Source of the DNA: an uncultured Pelagibacteraceae bacterium | GTDB lineage: Bacteria > Pseudomonadota > Alphaproteobacteria > Pelagibacterales > Pelagibacteraceae | Assembly: GCA_902588895.1 (NCBI GenBank) | Contig: CACIRC010000008.1 | Location: 1 to 49,049 of the forward strand | Length of the DNA stretch: 49,049 nt | Direction of reading: 5' to 3' | Part shown: piece by piece, positions 43,842 to 49,049 of the stretch | Numbering within the stretch: the stretch's first letter is position 1 | Layout of the letters: the number at the start of each line of letters is the position of its first letter | Notes under the pieces: model-generated | Told to the model about the DNA's origin: nothing | The model's input: only the letters and a program-made list of their open reading frames with translations | The model's database searches: none | Made by a program: the position numbers and the translations under genes

Positions 43842-44453
43842 TTGATTGAAGAACTCATAATTCTAACCAATATAATTTTTATCACAATTATATTAACAGC
43901 AGATAATGCAGTGATAGTTGGGTCTATCGCTTCTAATTTTGTTCCAAAAAATAGAAAACAAATAATTCTTTGGGGCGTAATTGGAGCATTTGTTTTTAAA
44001 ATTTTTTTCGCAGTTTTTGCGACTTTTTTATTTGAATTTTATTTTATAAAGATTTTAGGTGGTTTGTTATTAATTTGGATTGTAAATGATTTAAGGAAAG
44101 ATTTATTAGACATTAAAAAAGTAAAACCTACTACAAAAAAAGGGAAAGAACCTTCGTATATTAGTAGTATTGGAAAAGTTTTATTTGCAGATATCATGAT
44201 TAGTTTCGATAATGTCATCGGTGTAGTTGCTGCAGCAAAAGGATATTTTGGTTTTATGATATTTGGACTGATGTTATCAGTTGTTTTAACTGGTGCTTTG
44301 GCTACATATATGGCTAATTATATTCAAAGACACATTTGGATAGCCTATATTGGTTTAATATTTATTTTGATCGTTGGCCTACAATTAGTAATTGGTGGAT
44401 TGGTTGACTTAGAAATATTAAATATTAATGAGGAATTTAAAAAATACTTTTAA
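43842..44453 (+). CDS. TerC family integral membrane protein
   Basis: This protein has about seven membrane helices and the two TerC landmarks: TADNAVIVGSIA in the first helix and SFDNVIGVVAAA in the middle, both with acidic residues inside the membrane. TerC/Alx/YjbE proteins act in metal ion (manganese) efflux or tellurium resistance and membrane protein metalation. I chose the TTG at 43842 (203 aa), which gives the short N-terminus before the first DNA motif usual in the family and fits the predicted promoter; an in-frame TTG at 43821 is longer. There is no ATG. It ends directly before the convergent panB stop. Confidence 0.88.
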   Translation: MIEELIILTNIIFITIILTADNAVIVGSIASNFVPKNRKQIILWGVIGAFVFKIFFAVFATFLFEFYFIKILGGLLLIWIVNDLRKDLLDIKKVKPTTKKGKEPSYISSIGKVLFADIMISFDNVIGVVAAAKGYFGFMIFGLMLSVVLTGALATYMANYIQRHIWIAYIGLIFILIVGLQLVIGGLVDLEILNINEEFKKYF

Positions 44454-45227
44454 TTAATATGAGTTTTTCTTATTTGGAAATTTAATTTTTCTAACTTCTT
44501 TTGAATAATTTGAAACAGCTTTAGAAATTTCGTTTCTAATATTTACATATTTTTTTACAAACCTATAATTCATTGGATTTAAACCGATTAAATCATCAAT
44601 AACTAATATCTGACCATCACAATATTTAGAAGCTCCAATACCAATGGTTGGTACCTTTAAATTCTGAGTTACAAGCTTTGCTAAAGAAGTTTCAACACAT
44701 TCTAAAACAATTGAAAATACACCAGCTTTTTCTAATAATTGCGAGTCTCTTATAATGTTATCTCTCTCTAACTTTTTTTTGCCTTTAAATTTGAAAGTTT
44801 TATCTGATTGAGGCAATAAACCTAAATGGCCCATAACTGGAATTTTATTTCTAACTAATGTTTTGATTGTTTCGTAAATTTTTTTTCCACCTTCCAATTT
44901 TACTCCATCACATTTAGTTTTTTTCATTATTTGTTTTGCATTTTTCAAGGCCTCTTTAGGAGTTCGATAAGTGTTATGTGGCATATCAACAATCATTAAA
45001 CTTTTTTTTATACCCATTCTGACACTTTTAGAATGTTGAATCATAATATTCAAAGTTACTTCTCTCGTAGATTTATAATTATACAAAACAGATCCAAGAG
45101 AGTCTCCAACAAGTATAATATCACAATGATTGTCTAAAATTGATGCTACGTTTTTTGAATAAGCAGTTAAACTTACAATTTTTTGTTTATTTTTTTTTTT
45201 AATTAAATCTGAAATTTTTTTTTTCAT
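44454..45227 (-). CDS. panB: 3-methyl-2-oxobutanoate hydroxymethyltransferase
   Basis: PanB adds a hydroxymethyl group from methylene-tetrahydrofolate to alpha-ketoisovalerate, the first step of pantothenate (coenzyme A precursor) synthesis. The 257-aa protein has the core motifs SLTAYSKNVASILD, ILVGDSLGSVLYNY with the Mg-binding Asp, KCDGVKLEGGK, MGHLGLLPQS and the catalytic glutamate in SIVLECVE. The length is normal. panC is not adjacent, so the pathway is split. It follows gloA by 4 nt on the same strand. Confidence 0.95.
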   Translation of the reverse strand: MKKKISDLIKKKNKQKIVSLTAYSKNVASILDNHCDIILVGDSLGSVLYNYKSTREVTLNIMIQHSKSVRMGIKKSLMIVDMPHNTYRTPKEALKNAKQIMKKTKCDGVKLEGGKKIYETIKTLVRNKIPVMGHLGLLPQSDKTFKFKGKKKLERDNIIRDSQLLEKAGVFSIVLECVETSLAKLVTQNLKVPTIGIGASKYCDGQILVIDDLIGLNPMNYRFVKKYVNIRNEISKAVSNYSKEVRKIKFPNKKNSY

Positions 45228-45231
45228 CGAC

Positions 45232-45651
45232 CTACCAAGAGCCGGTATTTTCCATTGAAGTCCAAGGTTCTTTGGGTTCTAGATTTCCCTCTTGAAGAAT
45301 TTCAATTGAGATTTTGTCTGGTGATCTAACAAAAGCCATATGACCATCTCTTGGTGGTCTATTAATAATGTAACCCATGTCCATTAATCTTTGACAGGTT
45401 TCATAAATATTATCTACTCTATAAGCGAGATGACCAAAATTTCTTGAACCTTCGCCAAGCTCATCACCATCCCAATTGTATGTTAATTCTATTTCTGCTT
45501 TTTCATCATTTGGTGCCGCAAGAAAAATTAATGTAAATCTTCCTTTTTCATTTTCCATTCTTCTTGTTTCTTTCAAACCAAGCCCTTCGCAGAAAAATCT
45601 TAGAGACTCAGCCACGTCTTTAATTCTAATCATTGTGTGTAAATATTTCAT
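45232..45651 (-). CDS. gloA: Lactoylglutathione lyase (glyoxalase I)
   Basis: Glyoxalase I converts the methylglyoxal-glutathione adduct to S-lactoylglutathione. The 139-aa VOC-fold protein keeps the four metal ligands in their usual places: His5 (YLHTMIRI), a Glu in AEIELTYNW, His in FGHLAYRV and Glu in ISIEILQ. RFFCEGLGL is the usual first-helix motif. The length is that of bacterial nickel-type GloA. It depends on glutathione, whose synthesis genes are at 3.5-5.7 kb. It is 22 nt downstream of guaA on the same strand. Confidence 0.94.
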   Translation of the reverse strand: MKYLHTMIRIKDVAESLRFFCEGLGLKETRRMENEKGRFTLIFLAAPNDEKAEIELTYNWDGDELGEGSRNFGHLAYRVDNIYETCQRLMDMGYIINRPPRDGHMAFVRSPDKISIEILQEGNLEPKEPWTSMENTGSW

Positions 45652-45673
45652 AATGTTAATTTATAATTAAAAA

Positions 45674-47236
45674 CTACTCTAATTCAATAGTGCTAGGTGG
45701 TTTTGAAGTAACATCATACACTACTCTGTTTATACCCCTTATACTGTTAACTATTTTATTTGATATAGTTTGCATAAAAGACTTTTTAAATTCATAATAG
45801 TCAGCTGTCATTCCATCTTCAGATGTAATTGCTCTTAATAAACATAAGTATTCATAAGTACGATTGTCTCCCATAACACCAACTGTTTTTACTGGAAGTA
45901 ATGCTGCATAAGCTTGCCAAATCTTATGATAAAGACCTTGATCTTTTAAAGTTTGAATAAAGTAATAATCAGCCTCTTTTAGAATTTTAATTTTTTCATT
46001 AGTTATTATGCCTGGCATTCGAATGGCTAAACCTGGTCCTGGAAAAGGATGTCTTGAAATAATTTCTTTACTTAAATTTAACTCAAATCCCAATTTTCTT
46101 ACCTCATCCTTAAATAAGAATTTTAGTGGTTCTACTAATTTTAAATTCATTTTTTTGGGTAGACCACCAACATTATGATGTGATTTAATTTTAGAAGTTT
46201 GGCTACCAGTAACAGATTTGCTCTCAATTAAATCTGGATAAAGAGTACCCTGAGCTAAAAATTTAACATTTTTAATTTTCTTAGCGTATCGCTCGAAAAT
46301 TTTAATAAATAAATTACCTATTATTTTTCTTTTTTTTTCTGGATCAGATACATTTTTTAATTTTTTTAAAAATTCCTTTTCAGCATTTACATAAATTAAA
46401 TTCATTTTTAAACGCATCTTAAAAGTTTTAACTACTTGTACTTCCTCATTTTTTCTTAAAAGGCCAGTGTTTACAAAAATACAATAAAGTTTTTTACCAA
46501 TAGCTTTATTAAGTAATTGAGCCACTACACTACTATCCACACCTCCTGATAATGCACAAATAACTTTGTTATTTTCAACTTGTTTTCTAACATCTTTAAT
46601 AAGCTGATTTTTTTGATCCCTAGAGGACCAATTTTTTTTAATTTTACAAATTAAAAAAATGAAATTACTTATTAATTTTTTTCCATTCTCTGTATGAGTT
46701 ACCTCAGGGTGGAATTGTACCCCATAATATTTTTTTATTTTATTTTCAACAATTGCAAATTTTGAATTAGTGCTTGATGCAACAACTTTAAAATTCTTAG
46801 GAAGCTTTGAAACTTGATCAGCATGGCTCATCCAAACTTGTTTGAATTTTTTTTTTCCAAAAAAATTAGTTGTTAAAAGACTTTTGTTTTTTTTATAAAC
46901 ATTAGCTAGACCAAATTCTCTATGTTTTGATTGCTTCACTCTTCCACCATTAAGTTTTGACAAAATTTGGTGCCCAAAGCATATTCCAAGAACTGGTACA
47001 TCAAGTTGTAAAATTTTTTTATCAAATGAATACTTCTTTATTTGATAAACATTTAATGGGCCGCCAGATAATACTATTCCTTTAATGTTGTTATTTATGT
47101 CTTTTAGTTTTATTTTTTTGTGACTAACTATTTCTGAAAACACACCTAATTCTCTTACTCTTCTTGCAATTAATTGAGTAAATTGAGATCCAAAATCTAT
47201 TATTAAGATTCTGTTAAGATTTTGATCAAGACTCAT
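45674..47236 (-). CDS. guaA: GMP synthase (glutamine-hydrolysing)
   Basis: GuaA aminates XMP to GMP using glutamine and ATP. The 520-aa protein has the class I glutaminase domain with Cys86 in GICFGHQ and the His176/Glu178 pair in FHPEV, the PP-loop SGGVDSS (230-236) of the synthetase domain and the C-terminal dimerisation domain ending in [10 protein letters not shown]. The length is normal. It overlaps the preceding TPR gene by 11 nt and belongs to the operon guaB-TPR-guaA, so both steps from IMP to GMP are co-expressed. Confidence 0.97.
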   Translation of the reverse strand: MSLDQNLNRILIIDFGSQFTQLIARRVRELGVFSEIVSHKKIKLKDINNNIKGIVLSGGPLNVYQIKKYSFDKKILQLDVPVLGICFGHQILSKLNGGRVKQSKHREFGLANVYKKNKSLLTTNFFGKKKFKQVWMSHADQVSKLPKNFKVVASSTNSKFAIVENKIKKYYGVQFHPEVTHTENGKKLISNFIFLICKIKKNWSSRDQKNQLIKDVRKQVENNKVICALSGGVDSSVVAQLLNKAIGKKLYCIFVNTGLLRKNEEVQVVKTFKMRLKMNLIYVNAEKEFLKKLKNVSDPEKKRKIIGNLFIKIFERYAKKIKNVKFLAQGTLYPDLIESKSVTGSQTSKIKSHHNVGGLPKKMNLKLVEPLKFLFKDEVRKLGFELNLSKEIISRHPFPGPGLAIRMPGIITNEKIKILKEADYYFIQTLKDQGLYHKIWQAYAALLPVKTVGVMGDNRTYEYLCLLRAITSEDGMTADYYEFKKSFMQTISNKIVNSIRGINRVVYDVTSKPPSTIELE

Positions 47237-47666
47237 TATTTTCAGGTTCTATATTTTTTAATGACTCTTGAATATCTTTGTTTTCATCACATAAATCTTT
47301 GCAAACTTTCACAAACTTATCCGAAAGATCTTTGACTTTTTCATAATTAGATTTTTCTAAAGCAATTTTCATTAACATTAATAAAGCTTCTTCGTTATTA
47401 GGCTCAATTAAAAGTGTTGTTTCTAAATTATATTCTTCTTTTCTTTGATCTTCTTCTTTATTGTAAATTTTTGCTAAATATAAATATGAGTTTGCGTTTT
47501 TTGGATTAAAAACTATATCTCTCTCAAATAAAAAACGAGCATCTTCATATTTTTCTTTTTTAAACAATTCTAAAGCTTCATTAAAAAAATTTTCTTTACT
47601 AAATGAAGTGCTGTTAAAAGAAGCTGTTAAAAGTATTAATCCTATAAATTTAAAAAATTTGCTCAT
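47226..47666 (-). CDS. Secreted TPR-repeat protein between guaB and guaA
   Basis: This 146-aa protein has an N-terminal signal peptide (about 1-23, SFNSTSFSK) and two to three TPR-like helical repeats, for example [20 protein letters not shown] and [20 protein letters not shown]. It contains two cysteines (VCKDLC) in the C-terminal part that could form a disulfide. It should be periplasmic, so a direct part in GMP synthesis is unlikely despite being wedged between the two genes. It overlaps guaB by one base (TAATG) and guaA by 11 nt. Function unknown. Confidence 0.8.
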   Translation of the reverse strand: MSKFFKFIGLILLTASFNSTSFSKENFFNEALELFKKEKYEDARFLFERDIVFNPKNANSYLYLAKIYNKEEDQRKEEYNLETTLLIEPNNEEALLMLMKIALEKSNYEKVKDLSDKFVKVCKDLCDENKDIQESLKNIEPENNES

Positions 47667-48742
47667 TAATATTTACTATCGTTTTTTACCACATCTACAT
47701 TATGAACCATACTTTCATAAAATCCAGCTTTTGTAATTTTCACAAATTGTGGTTTATTTCTTAATTTAATGATTGTTTTTGATCCAAGATAGCCCATAGA
47801 AGATTTCAATCCACCAATTAATTTATAAATAATACTCCCAACATCTCCTTTATATTTTACAAAACCTTCAACACCTTCAGGTACATATTTTGAGGAGTCT
47901 TTTTGTTTTTTTTGAAAATATCTATCAGCTGACCCTTTATTCATAGCTCCAACAGACCCCATGCCTCTAAAACTTTTAAAAAGCTGTCCATTTTTTTTAA
48001 TTAATTTACCTGGGGTTTCGTTTGTACCCGCAAATAACGAACCAATCATTACAGCATCAGCTCCTGCAGCAAAAGCTTTTGCTAAATCACCAGAATATTT
48101 TATTCCCCCATCTGAAATTATTTTAATATTTTTATTCTTTAAACCACTTCTTACAGCTAAAATTGCGCTTAATTGAGGAACTCCTATTCCAGCAACTAAT
48201 CTTGTTGTGCAAATAGAACCTGGTCCTATGCCAATTTTAATTATATCTACTCCTAACTTTATTAAAAATTTCGCAGCTTCTGGTGTAGCGATATTTCCTG
48301 CACATAAAGCAATTTTGTTGGTTTTTATTTTTTTTATATATTTGATAATTTCTGCAACTTTCTTTGTATGACCGTGTGCTGTATCTACTACAATTAAATC
48401 TACACCTTCTTTAATTATTTCTTTAGCTCTAATAAATTCATTTTGCGCTGCACCTACAGCTGCTCCAACAATTAGTTTTTGTTTTTTTACTTTTTTTATC
48501 TCTGATACTTGTTTTTTTATATCAAGGTTTCTGTGAATTACTCCAATACCCCCAGCTTTAGCTATAGCTATTGCCATCCTACTCTCTGTGACTGTATCCA
48601 TTGCAGATGATAAAAGTGGAATTTTAAGCTTCAAATGCTTTGTTAAAGATACACTAGTGTCTGCATCAGAAGGTAATATTTCAGAATACTTAGGAGCTAA
48701 TGTAACATCATCAAAGGTAAGTGCTTCTTTTATGGGAACCAT
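47666..48742 (-). CDS. guaB: IMP dehydrogenase lacking CBS domains
   Basis: GuaB oxidises IMP to XMP with NAD, the rate-limiting step to GMP. The 358-aa protein has the barrel start [18 protein letters not shown], the [11 protein letters not shown] segment, the catalytic Cys178 in [11 protein letters not shown], the DGGIKYSGD phosphate site and the flap region GSADRYFQ. Standard enzymes are about 485-500 aa because a CBS pair interrupts the barrel after VIHRN..I..Q. Here the chain runs directly from [19 protein letters not shown] into KLIVGAAVG, so the whole regulatory module is missing. All catalytic elements are intact, so activity is expected. Confidence 0.95.
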   Translation of the reverse strand: MVPIKEALTFDDVTLAPKYSEILPSDADTSVSLTKHLKLKIPLLSSAMDTVTESRMAIAIAKAGGIGVIHRNLDIKKQVSEIKKVKKQKLIVGAAVGAAQNEFIRAKEIIKEGVDLIVVDTAHGHTKKVAEIIKYIKKIKTNKIALCAGNIATPEAAKFLIKLGVDIIKIGIGPGSICTTRLVAGIGVPQLSAILAVRSGLKNKNIKIISDGGIKYSGDLAKAFAAGADAVMIGSLFAGTNETPGKLIKKNGQLFKSFRGMGSVGAMNKGSADRYFQKKQKDSSKYVPEGVEGFVKYKGDVGSIIYKLIGGLKSSMGYLGSKTIIKLRNKPQFVKITKAGFYESMVHNVDVVKNDSKY

Positions 48743-48779
48743 AATCTTTTATATACGATTCCTTTTAAAATAAAAGTCT

Positions 48780-49049
48780 CTATCGAATTTTTCTACAAAT
48801 TATAAAACTTTCTTTTGAATCTTTTCTGCTAGATTTAGGTTTAAAAACCTTAACTTCTTTAAAATATTTTTTTCCCTCTGCGACGATTTCGTTAAATGTT
48901 CCTCCCATAAAAATTTTTGAAACAAAATATCCATTTTCTTTCATTAAATCTTTTGCAAAAAACATTGCCTCTTTACATAGTTCTCCAGTTTGAATTGAGT
49001 CTATATTTTTAATACCAGTAGTATCTACAGCCATATCAGACATTACGAC
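48780..49049 (-). CDS. rlmE: 23S rRNA 2'-O-methyltransferase RlmE, C-terminal part (5' truncated by window edge)
   Basis: The frame is open to the last base of the window, so the gene begins beyond it; the ATG at 49043 is internal. The visible 89 residues match the end of RlmE/FtsJ: VVMSDMAVDTTG with the catalytic Asp of the KDKE tetrad, the Lys in YFVSKIFMGG and the C-terminal FKPKSSRKDSKESFIICR, which includes the last conserved Lys and Glu. RlmE methylates U2552 of 23S rRNA in the A loop late in large-subunit assembly. It precedes guaB on the same strand by 37 bp. Confidence 0.93.
   Translation of the reverse strand, partial: VVMSDMAVDTTGIKNIDSIQTGELCKEAMFFAKDLMKENGYFVSKIFMGGTFNEIVAEGKKYFKEVKVFKPKSSRKDSKESFIICRKIR

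Noticed and set aside
1..49049. Mobile elements, phage genes, CRISPR arrays, tRNA or rRNA genes
   Set aside because: No transposase, integrase, regularly spaced repeats, cloverleaf or rRNA core sequence was seen; base composition and gene style look uniform throughout.

Overview
The window is a chromosomal piece of a streamlined, very AT-rich (about 30% G+C by eye) alphaproteobacterium, most likely the SAR11 / Candidatus Pelagibacter group. The evidence is the short proteins, intergenic gaps mostly of 0-50 bp, many 1-nt ATG/stop overlaps, tandem glycine riboswitch upstream of gcvT, heavy investment in transport and C1/methylated-compound oxidation, and lack of any mobile element, phage gene, CRISPR, tRNA or rRNA. 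I support 51 protein genes. Two are cut by the window edges (an RND/MMPL exporter on the left, rlmE on the right). No gene-free stretch exceeds 300 bases; the longest is the 193-bp gcvT leader.

Layout. 1-7.9 kb (+): RND exporter end, cvpA-purF, a PhnZ-like HD protein, gshA-gshB (glutathione), a DMT permease and an MFS permease. 7.9-17 kb: a MOSC protein (-); a PhyH dioxygenase, two Gfo/Idh/MocA dehydrogenases and two small unknown proteins (+); then, on the minus strand, a DMT permease, a true creatinase, a TPR-sulfotransferase and a glycine amidinotransferase. 17-26.5 kb: a formate-oxidation island of moeA-mobA (-) and a SufU-like scaffold, HPP membrane protein, fdhD and the two large NAD-linked formate dehydrogenase subunits (+), followed by selO. 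26.5-32.6 kb: a FAD oxidoreductase, TspO and a membrane-lipid modification set (SDR, DUF3833 lipoprotein, cyclopropane synthase, DUF1365, FAD amine-oxidase-like protein). 32.6-37.1 kb: gcvTHP under a tandem glycine riboswitch. 37.1-40.9 kb: pxpB-pxpC-DMT permease (-) and pxpA plus a TPR protein (+), the 5-oxoprolinase set. 40.9-43.8 kb: dctPQM TRAP transporter with an internal hairpin. 43.8-49 kb: TerC-like protein, panB, gloA, guaB-TPR-guaA, rlmE.

How it fits together (inference). Creatinase turns creatine into sarcosine and urea; sarcosine demethylation gives glycine and a C1 unit; glycine is consumed by gcvTHP under glycine control and C1 units end as formate, which the Mo-dependent formate dehydrogenase oxidises to CO2 and NADH. 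The window therefore holds most of a route from creatine to CO2, with the sarcosine step only tentatively represented by the FAD oxidoreductase at 26.5 kb. Glutathione synthesis, glyoxalase I and 5-oxoprolinase form a second theme.

The most notable observations are the creatinase/amidinotransferase neighbourhood, a 12-nt perfect complementarity between the riboswitch inter-aptamer linker and the gcvT start codon, an IMP dehydrogenase with no CBS domains, and the absence of any spacer at all six convergent gene junctions.
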